Positions 1 to 13,400 of a stretch of 64,000 nt of DNA are shown one piece after another (position 1 is the stretch's first letter; every line of letters begins with the position of its first letter). The DNA comes from Colletes latitarsis (lineage: Eukaryota; Arthropoda; Insecta; Hymenoptera; Colletidae): contig NC_135141.1 in NCBI RefSeq assembly GCF_051014445.1, positions 16,430,001 to 16,494,000 on the forward strand. Reading direction: 5' to 3'. A program made the position numbers and the translations under genes. The notes beneath the pieces were generated by a model. That model was not told where the DNA came from. It saw only the letters and a list, made by a program, of their open reading frames with translations, and searched no databases.

Positions 1-724
1 TCGTCGAAAAATTTAGGCGCCTAATTAGATTTTCGGTAAGGAATTTTTTTCTCGAAAGTGCGTAGGATTTCGGGGATATGTGTAATGACCAAAAATGATT
101 GTAATTGTCTCCTGCAACCGAAAATAATTTTTACAGAATGATTTGAAAAATTTTTTTTCCGTCGAAAAATTTCACACCTTCTTGAATTTTTTTCTAGAAA
201 GTGGATAGGATTTCGGGGGTATGTCTATTCACCAAAAATTATTGTAATTGACCCCCGTAAGCGAAACTAATTTTTCCAGAACAATTGGAAATTTTTTTTT
301 TTCGTCGAAAAATTTAGGCGCCTAATTAGATTTTCGGTAAGGAATTTTTTTCTCGAAAGTGCGTAGAATTTCGGGGATATGTGTAATGACCAAAAATGAT
401 TGTAATTGTCTCCTGCAACCGAAAATAATTTTTACAGAATGATTTGAAAAATTTTTTTTCCGTCGAAAAATTTCACACCTTCTCGAATTTTTTTCTAGAA
501 AGTGGGTAAGATTTCGGGGGTATGTCTATTCACCAAAAATGATTGTAATTGACCCCCGCAACCGAAAATAATTTTTACAGAATGATTTGAAATTTTTGAA
601 TTTAATTGTTAATAACTTTTTAACGAAGCTTCCATCAAAAAGTTGGTATTCTTGATTTTCGTGTTATTTTGGCATCTAAAATCCTCCATTAAAATTTTTC
701 TCAGGGGTGACCGAACACCCTGTA
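1..724. repeat. TACAGGGTGTTCGG-family element, copy A (left end outside window)
   Basis: This is the right-hand part of the dominant repeat family of the window. Sub-units containing the motif GTCGAAAAATT followed by a T-rich run recur, and the same TTAGGCGCCTAATT sub-unit starts near 3 and again near 304, giving a 301-bp dimer period. From about 597 the sequence enters the right terminal inverted repeat, which ends CCGAACACCCTGTA at 724. There is no long open frame. The left terminus lies before base 1. I infer a non-autonomous DNA transposon; no transposase is present. Confidence 0.85.
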
Positions 725-1929
725 TAGTTGTACCATAATTGGCTGACGTAAGTCAAGGTAAACATAATGCACACGTGTATATAGAAACGTATATATTAAC
801 ATTGCATTACATTAAGTTGAAACAAAGAATGATAATTTCACTCAGTCGTTATTACTCTGTCATAAATTTACTCCACTTTTATCTTTGATTAATTAAGTAT
901 GTCTTGAATATTTCCATAGATGTTCAGCTTTAAAATGCCCTACTCTTAATACTATTTTCCTCGTGTGTTTTTCTTCTAAATAAAATTTTGATTAAAAGTA
1001 AGATTCGAAAAATCGACATTCTTCGGTGAATGTGGAGTTAGTATTGCCTACGACGCAGCGATAACTTTCTCGATAATCTCGATTTTGTGATAAATTGCGC
1101 GTAAGAGGCGCGCAACGTTTCGAAAGTAGAACGTGAACGTATCGCGTCAGACGCAGCGATATAATTTATGGAGAAATTATTCGCGGGACGATAATCCTTC
1201 GTCGTTCAAAAGGACTTCCTCGTACTGTCGTTGTCGAGATATCGAATCGGTCTAGCTCTATCTCGAGGCGACTTCCGGCACGCTTTATTATCCAGACTTT
1301 GTAGCTCTCGACCTGAGCGCGGAATACATTTTCCAGAGGATACTCGCGCGCTTATCTGATCACGGGATTTAATTGTTTCCTCGAGTTCGTCCTTCCCTCG
1401 TTGAGCCTCGGACGTCTCCCGAGGGGGAATATAACATCCGAGCTCCCGGATCCCGCTGAAAATTACGACAACACGATGATTCTTGTCACTTCGAAACCGC
1501 TCGCTGCTCGCGAAAATTCGAGCCTTCCTTTTCCATTTCTTCGAAAAGTTACTTAACGTCACAAGAAGACAGCTTACGGTAGTCGACGAACCTTGGGAGA
1601 ATCTTCCTCTTTTGTAAATGTCTTACTTCTCTTTATCTTGTTTGAAAAACACGCATTGTGATACAGAGTTTTGTCTCGAGCGATCGATCGCTCGAGACAA
1701 AAGTCTGTATCCATTTTCTGAATTTACAGGTGATACAAAAACAATTATTAGATGCAAAAGTATACATGTACATTGAAGTAATATAAAGAAAAGAAGAAAA
1801 GATTTGGAAGAATTCTTTTTGTTAGAGAAACTTGCGATTTTTGTTCTTCTTAATTACAGGAGAATTTTAGAGTGAATTTTTAAAATTTCTTTTCCTGAGG
1901 AATTTGCAATTCTTTTGTTTTATTCAATA
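725..1929. other. Intergenic sequence with a GC-richer island
   Basis: AT-rich spacer surrounds a GC-richer block at about 1030-1560 rich in CGA/TCG words. The block has an open minus-strand frame of 118 codons (1206-1562), but it has no recognisable domain, no signal peptide and no convincing splice sites, and open frames are expected by chance at this composition. It may be regulatory or an untranslated exon; I see no gene in it. The palindrome at 1661-1710 is listed separately. Confidence 0.5.
1661..1710. repeat. 50-bp near-perfect palindrome
   Basis: The two 25-base halves are reverse complements with no spacer; the centre is between 1685 and 1686. Only one base pair in each arm differs (the eighth from each end). 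The core reads CTCGAGCGATCGATCGCTCG. It could extrude as a cruciform. It is not associated with any recognised transposon end. It may be a binding site for a dimeric factor, a replication or repair product, or a fold-back assembly artefact; sequence alone does not decide. Confidence 0.9.
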
Positions 1930-2752
1930 TACAGGGTGTTCGGCCACCCCTGGGAAAAATTTTAATGAGGGATTCTAGAGGCCAAAATAAGACGAAAATC
2001 AAGAATAAAAATTTGTTGATGGAGGCTTCGTTAAAAAGTTATTAACAATTAAATTCAACAATTTCAAATCGTTCTGAAAAAATTATTTTCAGCTGCGGGG
2101 ATCAATTACAATCATTTTTGGTCATTACACATACCTCCGAAATCTTATCCACTTTCGAGAAAAAAATTCGAGAAGGTGTTGAAGTTTTTCGACGAAAAAA
2201 AAATTTGTCAAATCGTTTTGGAAAAATTATTTTCGGTTGCGGGGGTCAATTACAATCATTTTTGGTCATTACACGTACCCTCGAAATCCTACGCACTATC
2301 GAGAAAAAAATTCCTTACCGAAAATCTAATTTGGCGCCTAAATTTTTCGACGAAAAAAAAAAATTTCAAAACGTTCTGGAAAAAATATTTTTAGTTGCAG
2401 GGGTAAATTACAATAATTTTTGGTCACTAGACATACTCCCGGAATTCTACCCACTTTCGAGAAAAAAATTCGAGAATGTGTGAAATTTTTCGACGGAAAA
2501 AAAAAATTCCAAATCGTTTTGGAAAAAATATTTTTAGTTGCAGGGGTCAATTACAATAATTTTTGGTCATTACGCATACCCTCGAAATCTTGCGCATTTT
2601 CTAGAAAAAAATTCATTATGGGCAGAACTTTAAACGTTAATAATTTTTTAACAAAGCCTCGATCAACAAATTGGTATTCTTGATTTTCGTCTTATTTTGG
2701 CCTCTAGAATCCCCCATTAAAATTTTTCCCAGGAGTGGCCGAACACCCTGTA
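1930..2752. repeat. TACAGGGTGTTCGG-family element, copy B (complete)
   Basis: A full-length copy with both termini: TACAGGGTGTTCGGCCACCC at the left and GGCCGAACACCCTGTA at the right, embedded in TA-rich flanks consistent with a TA target. Terminal inverted repeats of about 125 bp enclose sub-units with GACGAAAAAAAA, then a C/G-rich GGGGTCAATTACAATCA block, then ACCCACTTTCGAGAAAAAAA. Apparent short open frames inside merely reflect the repeat unit and are broken because the unit lengths are not multiples of three. Confidence 0.9.
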
Positions 2753-5224
2753 TATATATACTTTTATTGTCTGTTGCAAATTTCTATTATTACACAGAAT
2801 AGACAGTGACTTCGGTACACTTTGCAAAAACGATGAGATTAATCAGTTGTGACTAACAAGAATTTTTCGTCGCCCAACAAATTTTTTAATCTCCGTAAGA
2901 CAACCTTTGAATTAGTGTATTATCGAATTTCTTTTCCCATATTTTACAGTTCTTATCCACTGATTAGTCTTCATTATCATCAGTACGAATATTTTCATAA
3001 CACCTCTTCCTTTCATCAGAAACTAACATTTACGGATTTCATTAAAAGTAGATTCCTATGTAACGCAGATTTTTTAAAAAATTGGGAACATTGCTACAGT
3101 TCGTCGAATAATATAATTTTCATACGAAACCTTTCGCTACATATTTTGAAATAAGAAGATTATTAAATACGAATGGCAGCACTATTCTGTGTTAACACTT
3201 ATAATAGTCTAAATACAAAAAAATTAGTTTTTCTTTTCCATTAAATACCGCTAGCGTACACTTTATAATATTTAATGGATTCTTTTGTTTCGTGGGTATA
3301 AAACACCGCGTAGAACATAATTCCGTCCGATAGCTCAATTTAAATAGGTTTAATCGTTCATTTTTTCAATTATGTAAATATTAATCCTAATTTTTTAACT
3401 AAACTTGTATTTAATGTCTGATAATTATTTCATCAGTATTCTAATATAGCATGATCAAGATTATATTTATATTACATTGTTAGTTCGAGCGAAGACCCAA
3501 TTATACAAAGCATAAATAAAAATATAAAGATTGTGAAGTATGCTCCAATCGTTAAGTGCAAAGAAAAGAGAAACATGCTATGTACGCGAATCATGCGAAA
3601 GTAAGTCTGAATTGCGTGTTGAAGAATGTTTCGAAAGATACCAACCGACGATTAATCTTAAATTGTAAATAACGACGAAACATGTTTTGTAAGTTATTGC
3701 TTTACTTGTATTAAATCAATTACTGTAAATAACATTTTCATTATGCAATAAGGAAATACGTATGAACCGTGAAGTATAAGTGGAAATAATTGAATTGCGA
3801 AATATCAAAAATATCTCGGACCGCAAAGGATTAATAAAAAGTATACAGTAAATTACACTCGTACGTAGGCTACGTTACTCGAAATAACTTTAGTATTTTC
3901 CAAATCGCATATTATTATTTAAATACGTTGTAAACTTTTATTTCTAATTATTTGTTTATTCGTCAGAATATTTCCTTTGTGATCTCTCCTTTTAACTCAC
4001 AATCAGGAGAAGCAAAATGGCCGTTCCTTCTAAACACTGGATTAACGATATTCTAGAAATTCTCTGGAATGTATCATGGCGGTCTAATCAATCTCCATAG
4101 ATGCTGAGAGCCATAAATACAAGATGTTAAACAAACATCAAACAGAGTTGATGTTAAACCAGACAGGTACGTAAATTTTCATTAGACTTTCATTTAAAAT
4201 GTACAGTTGTTTAAATGGAGAACACGATCTATTAGAAAATTGTCCGAGATATTTAACAAAAAAAAAGATACTGTTGATCAATACTTAAAATCTTTTAATG
4301 GCGTTAGTATTCCTGGCAGCTATATTGGGATTAATTTAAAGTTAATAGCCGGAAGTTCTACGCGTTTACTAAGTTATCAAGTAATCGTAAAAATGTTAAA
4401 GGTTTGATTACGAAAGCATGGAATTAAAATTTCAAAGTCCTCGCAACGGCGCGAAAATTCATTTTACCAGATGTAAATGCGTTATCAGCTTTAATCCGTT
4501 ATTAAAAAATAATTAACCCTAATTCATATACATGCCTCCCTTCACGCGTTCGCGTACTTTAATCGACGAAAGACTCGCATGAGGCGTTAGGAACTTTTAT
4601 AACTCGTAATAGTGGGCCTCGTGGTAAAAATGGCCCGACGTTTCGCGCGTCGTTAATTTGTTTTTCATTTTAGCCGTGTCGTTACCGGTACCTCGCAACG
4701 TGCAATTATCGCAAAGCAGAAGTAAACGAAGTGTCGATTAATCGCGTTCGATGGTCGGGTCGGTCATCGAAAAGAGCAGGGTGGTGGAATTTTCTGGTAC
4801 AGCGGCTGACGAAAGACACGCACCAACGACGCGTGCGTCTGGGAACCTATTCGCGCGATGGAGCCGCGATAACGCGCTAGCTCGTTCGCTAACGCGTGGC
4901 GGTGCATACTCGACACGCTTCCCTGAAGAAGACGGCTTTTTAATCCTTACAAATGCGCTGCTTGTAAACCAGGCAGCCGTCGCGTCGGAGCCTCTGGGCC
5001 TCCTTGTAACTCCTAGACGCTCAACGAGGCGCCAAAGTAATATTTCTAGCTTTCTACAAAAGTGCTATGAAAATTAACTTGTTCCCAAACTTGAACATTC
5101 AACTATCGATTGTTTTGCTAAAATCTTCTGTGGTATCAGCGATTCTAATTATATACAATTATTACACTGCGGATCTTTATGCAAGTATAATACGTCAAAA
5201 TATGCAAAACATATGCAAAATACA
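2753..5224. other. Intergenic spacer
   Basis: Mostly AT-rich sequence. The open frame at 2849-3154 (101 codons) and the one at 4207-4407 have AT-biased composition and no domain I recognise. A GC-richer island occupies about 4550-5050 with an open frame of 108 codons at 4751-5077 that also lacks any recognisable motif. I see no gene here; the island could be regulatory. Confidence 0.45.
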
Positions 5225-5646
5225 TACAGAGTGTTCGGGCAACCCTGGGAAAAATTTTAATGGGGGATTCCAGCGTCAAGAATATCAATTTCTTGATGGA
5301 GGCTTCGTTAAAAAGTTATTAAAAAATTAAATTAAAAAATTTCATATCATTCTGAAAAAATTATTTTTGGTTGCGGGGGTATGAATACACATACCCCCAA
5401 AATCCTACACACTTCTGAGAAAAAAATTCGGGTATGTGCCTAAATTTTTCGGCGAAAAAAAGAAATTTCAAATCGTTCTAAAAAAATTATTCTCAGTTGC
5501 AGGGGTCAATTACAATCATTTTTGGTCATTGGACCTACTCCTGAATTTCTACGCATTTTCGAAAAAAAAATTCTTTACCGAAAATATACTGTGTGGCCCT
5601 CTATTTTCTAAAACGTTAATGTTTCTGGTATTCATTATACACTCTG
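5225..5646. repeat. TACAGGGTGTTCGG-family element, copy C (degenerate, internally deleted)
   Basis: The left end is a diverged copy of the family terminus (TACAGAGTGTTCGGGCAACC) and the interior contains two to three sub-units. The right terminal repeat is mostly lost; only a short ACACTCTGT near 5637-5646 resembles the expected end. The many substitutions suggest this copy is older than the others. Confidence 0.75.
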
Positions 5647-6398
5647 TGATTCTTTGTACTTCATTGGCATTTTAAGTGCAAGGGTCTAATAATATATGTA
5701 TTCTTTTAATAAAATTTAAAACTATCCAGGACAAAATTAGAATCATTGTGCCTTCTAACAAGTAGGTAAAATAAAAATTCTATTTTATTATAGGTTAAAA
5801 GTCTAAAGATATAAGTATTGCAAATTGTAAAATACGGATCTAAAAAAAACCCAGCGATCGCCGTTATTTTAACAATAGTCGTGTAAATGTTAAGGAATCA
5901 TCGATTATATCGAAGCTAGCTAATTTTATCTACCTCTATATAGGGTGTCACCAAAAATGTGGGATCTTTTTCCACGATCGATTCTTTGTGTCCATATTCA
6001 TTAAAAAGATCTCCCACCATTTTGTCATTTGTCTTCATTGCAAAGATATAAGCGTTTTAAATTTACAGGTGTGACATCCGGCGCACGCTGTTAGAATCCC
6101 AGTCGATTTATTCAAACACACGATCGTGTATGCGTCACACGTTGACGTCATAGCTCCGAAGACTTTGATCCATTTTTGCAATGGTTTTAATAATTTATCC
6201 CAAACTAAACCCATATGCATCTTCTACTTTATGGTTTTAATCTTAATCGTAGCTGTTATGTATCAAGTTTGAGTAAACGTAGAATTTGGTAGCAAATGTA
6301 TATATTAATGACATTTTATGTATTATTCAATTATAAAATACGTAAAATTATTATACGTGGTGTCTCCTTAACATTTTACACATTTTTTCGAGCACATT
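5647..6398. other. Spacer with a possible transposon fragment
   Basis: AT-rich spacer. From about 5938 the sequence TATAGGGTGTCACCAAAAAT resembles the start of a TA-inserted mariner-type element, and 6035-6220 is open on the minus strand for 61 codons, but no transposase motif and no matching right end were found. I treat it as an unclassified fragment. Confidence 0.35.
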
Positions 6399-6904
6399 TG
6401 TTAATGAGACAAAAAAATGTTTCGAATAAAAATTTATCAATTTCTTTTGTCAACTACGCGATAAAATATTTAATTTTATACAATTATTATTCCTTCGATA
6501 AAACATCGAGATCACCTTGATTGTTTCAAATGGCATTCCATATTTTTTATTTCATATTATTGTAGTTTGTTTCAAGACGAATTCAACGACCTGCCATATT
6601 GTGACTTTTGGATGATTTTAACATTGTATGATATAGAATTCCATTGTGGCGTTATAATAATCCAGTGTTTATTTCTGCAGATTGAACTCAAATTAATCAA
6701 TTCAAGGTCATCCAAAGGTCATTGAATTCCTCTTGACACAAACCACAATAATAAGAAGCAAAAAACATGCTCTGCCATTTAAAATAAATTAAGGTGACCT
6801 TGATTTTTTATTGAAAAAAATAATTTTTTTAAATTAAATATTTTATCGTGTAGCTGACAAAAGAAATTGGTTTTTATTCGAAACATTTTTTGGTCAGATT
6901 AACA
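6399..6904. repeat. Fold-back (long inverted repeat) element
   Basis: Two arms of about 135 bp, at 6399-6534 and 6773-6904, are reverse complements with scattered mismatches; both contain AAAAAATGTTTCGAATAAAA and a CAAGGTCACC-like block in opposite orientation. Between them a second, shorter inverted pair (GAATTCAA near 6579 and TTGAATTC near 6722, each next to GACCT and TTGGATGA) forms an inner stem. There is no open frame of note. This is a typical miniature inverted-repeat element or fold-back remnant; I cannot assign a superfamily. Confidence 0.75.
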
Positions 6905-9586
6905 GAAATTCTCTAAAATGATTAGAGATACAAAAAAATGTTGTAACGTAAAATTAGACGACGTTGAATGACACACAAACTAATTATAATTTTATTAATT
7001 TTTATGAATGTTATTGGAATAGGTAGGGTTGTGGGACGTATGATTAATTAAAACGACAATGATTACTGGTAAATTTATTAACGCTTTTATTAAATACGCT
7101 AAGGTATATTTTAGAGTTTTGAACCGTTCTCTATGAGATCTGTTTCGAGACTGTGACTTCACCCGCAGAAGAAAGGCGAGAGTGAAGCGACGAACTTTTA
7201 TCTTCGTATAATAAACACCATGAGTTCGTAGAACCCATGGCCAAAACTGAAGGAAACTCTAGACATATACAATCGTCACTGGAGATGATTTTTGTAACAT
7301 AACAAGACGGTTAGGAAATCCAACAAATGCGATACTCAATGCAGTCTTTTAATCTCTACAAAAGATTATTAAGGCATCTACTTATACCCTAAACGTAATA
7401 GTTCAAGAGTTATATCACTTCAGTTGACATTGCTGAAATCATTGACCTTGACAACATATTTCAAGGTTATCAACAATCGAGCTGCTTCCGCATAATTAGC
7501 AACGTTCTTTAATTGCATATATTTTAACGATGTTGTTTTAAAATTATTTCCACCAAAAAAAAAGTTATATCGTTCTTCCAACAAAATATCCTGTACATTA
7601 ATATGAACAAAGAGAATAAAAAATATATCGTTTCTTTATATTTATCGCGTTGTTCCTACACTCATTTCCTCGATTCGTCGTGAGAATTGCCAGCATCACG
7701 CTTGCTAATCAAATTAATTGCCGGCAATAATCTCGAATGTTGTCTGATATCGATACATCGTTCGAGGCCCGATCGTATCGCGGCGATCGTCCTTCGCGAC
7801 GCAACTTTTTCTCGCGGGAATGTCGTCCGGTGCGAGTCAGTCACGCATCGCGGTGTCGGTGCAATTTTATCAGCCATTCGGTCGCTAATTGCTTTTCAAC
7901 CACCCGAGAATTCGCTCAAACGCGGTTCGTTAACGACCGTTATAACCGTCCGTGCGATTTCTTGCTAATACGATGGCGAAAATACGAAACGATCGCCCGG
8001 CGGCAGTTTCGTTAACCGTGCGTTTCATTGCCGTTACTTTACGACCGCTGTCGCTTCTTCTTGCAACGGGTCTCTCGGTTTCCTATCTGAAAGAGGAAAT
8101 CCTCGCGCGGCCATTTCCTTTTTCTTTTCGCTAATGAAGCCACGGAACAAATCCCCACCCAATCTTTCTATCTTCGTCCCATTAACATAAATATCAATAT
8201 TTCGACTTGAAATAAAGGAAGCCTTCTTTTAAAAACATTTTCTTTATAACTCCTCTTATTGTTAGTCGATAGTATTGCTCGTTGCGCGTAAAGTGGAAGT
8301 CGATAACAGTAACCTTAACTAGCGATTCCGTTATTGTGTAGTTAATTGAAATTTCGAGAAGTCCATAAAATTAAGCGTTAGAAGTAACCATACAGAGTCA
8401 TAAAATGTATTCCGACGATACTTCCTGGCATATTTAAGTGAGAATTTAGTAGCAGTAGTTTAACTTATGGCTACCAGAAAGGGCACAGCCACTTTAAATA
8501 ATAGCAGTTCTAAATTAGAACTTATAGTTTGGTAAATGTTTGGGAAAAAGAAATTATAACACGTTTCTATGCATCTATTATATAATACAGCGTCACAAAA
8601 GGAATTTATAAAATTAATTACTTTTATCAAAACTAAGATAATTTTCCTCGGTAAAAATCATTTGAAAATAACATTTATCGTTTGATTTGGAAGGTTTACT
8701 CGACAGGTATGAAGATATTTGTGGTGAAAACGACATCGGTTCTTATACCAATAAATTATTTAACTGCTCGTTTCAGTCAGGGCGAAACATTTTCTTTTAT
8801 TGAAACAATTATCGAGAGCGAAACAAATTTTATTATTTTGACTCGGCCTATTAAGATTCCTCATTTCGTTCGAGTTATGGCACTTCCTTTCGAACGCCCC
8901 TGTAATTATTACGTTCGTTAGCATTAATAATGCTTCATGAATCTCGCATTTCACCGTGAAGTTGTGTTTAACGTGATTCTCCATGGCGAATCTATCCCCT
9001 ATCAATTTATTAATGTTTCCTCGATTGTAACGGCGACTATGTACGCTTTGTGGCTTGTGCTCGTTTGTGTGGAACGGCTGGCGCTCCGTTGTCGCGGAAA
9101 CGGGAAATGGGCTCGGGGACGTTCAATTTTATAACGAAAGAAACGGTTAACGCAACAAACCTTGAAACACCGTACACAGTAAAACTGAAATATGTCATTG
9201 ATGTTAATTAGCCTCCATATACACTGTCGGTCAAACATTTTCAACTGCTTGCTGGTATTTATCAAAATCGAGTGACTTAATAAACGTTATATTGGTGTCA
9301 ATAAGGATGCATTTTATTTAAAAACATTCTCGCATTTTCTTATGTCCAACGTATGCAATACAATTTAATTAAAGATACGTCTGAGAACGTATCATTTACA
9401 AACCACGGAAATTATTAATTACTTGTTTAAAACAAATAAATTTTGTTGAATTATTAATTACATTTAGGCCACAGATTTCCCCTAAATTAGGAACCGAACG
9501 AAAAAGTGATTCGAACGGAAGTAAAATGCATTTGTAATGTAAATAAAAAACTAGTAGAAAGAGAAATTGTAGAAAATCAACGATTA
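6905..9586. other. Intergenic sequence with two GC-richer islands
   Basis: AT-rich spacer with GC-richer islands at about 7650-8130 and 8870-9135. Overlapping open frames occur on both strands in the islands, which is what unselected GC-richer sequence produces; none has a recognisable domain, signal peptide or clear exon borders. The islands may be regulatory or untranslated exons of genes outside the window. Confidence 0.45.
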
Positions 9587-10456
9587 TACAGGGTGTTCGG
9601 CCACCTCTGGGAAAAATAAGACAAAAATTAAGAATATCGATTTTTTGACTGAGGCTTCGTTAAAAAGTTATTGAAAATTAAATTAAAAGATTTCAAATTG
9701 TTCTAAAAAAATTATTTTCAGTTGCGGAGGTCGATTACAATCATTTTTGGTCAACAGACATACTCACGAAATCCTACGTATTTTCGAGAAAAAAATTCCT
9801 TACCGAAAATCTAATGTGAGGCTAGATAATGCTTCCCTTTTATGCATATCTTTAAAACATCATAACTCCTGAACGGATTGGATGATTTTAATGTTTCAAA
9901 CGGCAAACAACGCGTATTTAGATGAAGAATATGTAGAGATCGCAAAAATATTCGAAAAGTTATTCCTTGACACCGCAAAATGAGAAAACCCCCATAAAAA
10001 TGATCCAATTTTCAAACAGCCATAACTCCTACAATTGTAAATATATTTCAATGAAACTTTTTTCTGAAGTAAAGCTCATGGGTACTTACAAAAAAGTATT
10101 AGACAACTTTTCTGTAGGGTGTCAAACAAAATTACTAAAAATCAAAAACGAAGTTTTAAGAAAAATCGACAGGGGGTAGGTGCCTAAATTTTTTAACGAA
10201 AAAAAAAAAATTTCAAATTGTTCTGGAAAAATTATTTTCGGTTGCGGGAGGCAATTACAATCATTTTTGGTGAATAAACATACCCCCGAAATCCTGCGCA
10301 TTTTTGAGAAAAAAATTCAGTACGGGCAGAAGTTTAAACGTTAACAACTTTTTAACGAAGCCTTCATCAACAAATTGGTATTCTTGATTTTCGTCCTATT
10401 TTGACCCCTAGAATCTCCCATTAAAATTTTTCCTAGGGGTGGCTGAACGCTCTGTA
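9587..10456. repeat. TACAGGGTGTTCGG-family element, copy D
   Basis: Both ends are present: TACAGGGTGTTCGGCCACCT at the left and a diverged GGCTGAACGCTCTGTA at the right. Between flanking sub-units it carries one copy of the longer module (about 9825-10180), recognised by CATAACTCCTGAACGGATTG, a run ending in ATGAGAAAACCCCCATAAAA, and AAGAAAAATCGACAGGGGGT. The 70-codon open frame at 9967-10179 lies wholly within this module and is not conserved as a frame among copies. Confidence 0.9.
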
Positions 10457-13400
10457 CATGTCTGATTAATCGTCACGGGAATTTACTACTTATTTCCATC
10501 TTAAGTGCGTATCGAAAAAAAGTTGCATACTCACGAGATAGCCTAATACTTCCTTGTCAACAATGGATAATTATGATAAATTTCTTTAGCAATTAGCTGT
10601 GGATATAACTATGCTCGTGACTTACCTAAAACAAAAAGAAAAAAGTCGTGTTAGGGGTAGGAATTTTGGTATTAGAATTAATATAAAGGGTGAATCTTAT
10701 AACGTGACGGCCTTAAATTATTTATAAAATATTTGCTGTATCAAATAAAAGTTGCTTGTATTATGCTTGTAAAAGTTGATTTGTATTATTTTGTTTCTTC
10801 ATCGAGATACGAAGGTCACTTACAATTTTTTAAGTGGAATGCCTAATATTTCTTCTTAGGTTTCGATAAAGCATTAAATTTTACGTATAAAAGTATTATA
10901 TGACTTAAATTGAATGATTAGGTACTGAGATATTATTAAAATATATTTCTTATTGGAAAACAGTCTCAACGTGATTGTCAACATTACTTGTAAATTAATT
11001 TTGTTTGCAAAGGTAGGTTATGTTTCTAAACCTTTGTTGGATATTAGATATTATTAACATGAAATACTAATTGAGCTCAGTGAAAGTACGTATACGGGGA
11101 AAGTGTTAGTTTTATGTTACGTTAAATAAGAATTCATAAGAATCTTATTTTAACAATAACTCGGTATCTATTAAGTTTAGATCTTTAGACTTTATTTTCG
11201 ATTATTTGTCACCTGTTCCCACTCCCACTCCACCCTTAGGGGGCATATGTATACCAAGTTTAATTGAAATTGTTTCAGAATTATGCTAAAATATACACAC
11301 ATACATTAATTTTTATATATACATATAGGTAGAATTAATTGTATCAATATTGTAAAGAAATATTTAGCTAAATATAAATTATTGTCTTTTCCCCACTTCA
11401 CTATTGTTTATTATTTTAAAAAGCAACATTTATGTGATTCTATTATTTCTTTTTGCAATAGGACAAAAAACATCAGAGTACCGTAAATATAACAATTTTT
11501 ATTGTCATCTAATCATATCAATCCACGAAAATGAGCTTGAAATATAATGTTAAGGATAGAGAAACAAATATATACGTACAGACTTCATTGTAATTTCATC
11601 GATGATTAAATCAATTTTTAAATAACCGAGGAAGCCATGGGTCGAATGAAACCCAAGAAACGCTCTAGGATTGAAAATAATTTTTATGAAAACAATTATT
11701 CAAACGATTTAGTCAACAAACGTTGTTTTTCTCCATTTTCGAAAGACAGATCTTCCGATTCGATCGATTTTCAAAACAGTTGTTTTTGAATAGGAATCTT
11801 TAACAATGAATTACGAATGACTGGTGACTTTCAGGTTCCGCGGGACCGTTGGTAAATCCGCGAGCACGATCATGCTTGACCACGATGGTTGTAAATCATG
11901 AAGCAAACGCGTAATTTTTACCTGGCATTCGGTCGATTATTATCGAACGCGGAGACGAGTGGTTGTAATGAGACAAACGAGGCAGAGCGCACGTAATGGG
12001 AAAGATCAAACGGGAAGTCGATTAATCGAACAAAGTGGCAATATCGAGTGGGTGAAAAACGTCAACGACTGCTCCATAGTTATCGAATTGGCTCGAGTCA
12101 ATGGCACGAACAAAAATTGTGGCGAATCGCTACGAGTTGATTATACATCGTTTCACCAAGATTGCTACTTTGTAGGCGACGCCAGACTGGTTTGAAATTA
12201 CGTCCCAGATGCGTAGATCCGGTAGGTGGAAATCCTTGAAGCCGAACTACTGAACTCGCTTAATGTGTTACACTTTTATAGCCCCGCTGGGAGCTTACGA
12301 GAATCAAGGTACGATCATGGAGGAACTATCGAAGATTGTGCAGAGTGCACCATGCAATTCAGAACGGGTTGAAAATGCCTTTTGCTCGGCAGAAGATGGT
12401 ACAAGATAGAATTCAATAGCAAACGGAGAAGTTCAATTTTCGCTATTTTCGTGAAATTATTATATTTTTCATTTCATCTTGGCGAAAGTATAGGCAATAG
12501 ATTTGTGAAGTTTTCCCGGTGAAAATGAGCCCAAACACGACCTTGTTTGGATCATTTTTTATTATAGTATTGTCTCTCAGGTTGTCACAGTTGTCTATTT
12601 TATTATCAATTGTATCTAACTCATTAAAGTTGTACGTCGAGAGAGCTGGAGAAATAATAGCGGTCTTTCATTTTTCTCTCAAGTTGTCACATCTCTGTTC
12701 CAAGTTCGTGAAAATTGGAGAGGCAATATTGTGATTGAAAATTTATAACGAATAAAAACTTGCAAGCTTGCAACATTGTCTTCAATGGTCTATAATGTAT
12801 GAACTTTAATACTTTTGAAATTTGTAATCCAATTATTATTATTAAAAACGATATAAAGTAACAAGTACACCCTTGAACTATCGAATATATCTATTTTCCA
12901 CATTAAAATTTGTTTAAAAGTCAAGAACATCTCTAGACATGTAAAAATGTTAATAGTACTATTATAAAGATACAGTAAAAAATTTGTATTTTATTACTGG
13001 ATAAAATTCAATCTCGTGCTGATCACGACATAGCGATTAAACATACTCTGTGGTCGGTATAATTTCGTTTCAATTATCCAGAGATTACTGTTTTAATAAT
13101 ATTAAAAAAACTTGTAATTGTAGCGTGTTTGAAAGTATTAAGGCGAGGTTTCAGTTCAGATTTTTCAAAAGATCAATTTATCTCTATTTTTGTTTTTCGA
13201 TTCCTTAATGTTTCAAGATTATGTAATTACTAGGGAATTTAAAAATGTTTAAAGTCACATAGCGGCATGAGTTAGTAAAAACTCGAGCACTGGTACGCCG
13301 TTCCATAATGTTACTCGATAAATCAATGGAAACTTTTCCCTAATTTACATTGATGATTATATTATAGAGTCGAGCCATAGTTTGCTGGAAGCAAACTGGT

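Noticed and set aside
1206..1562. 118-codon minus-strand frame
   Set aside because: Charged, low-complexity composition in a GC-richer island, no domain or exon borders.
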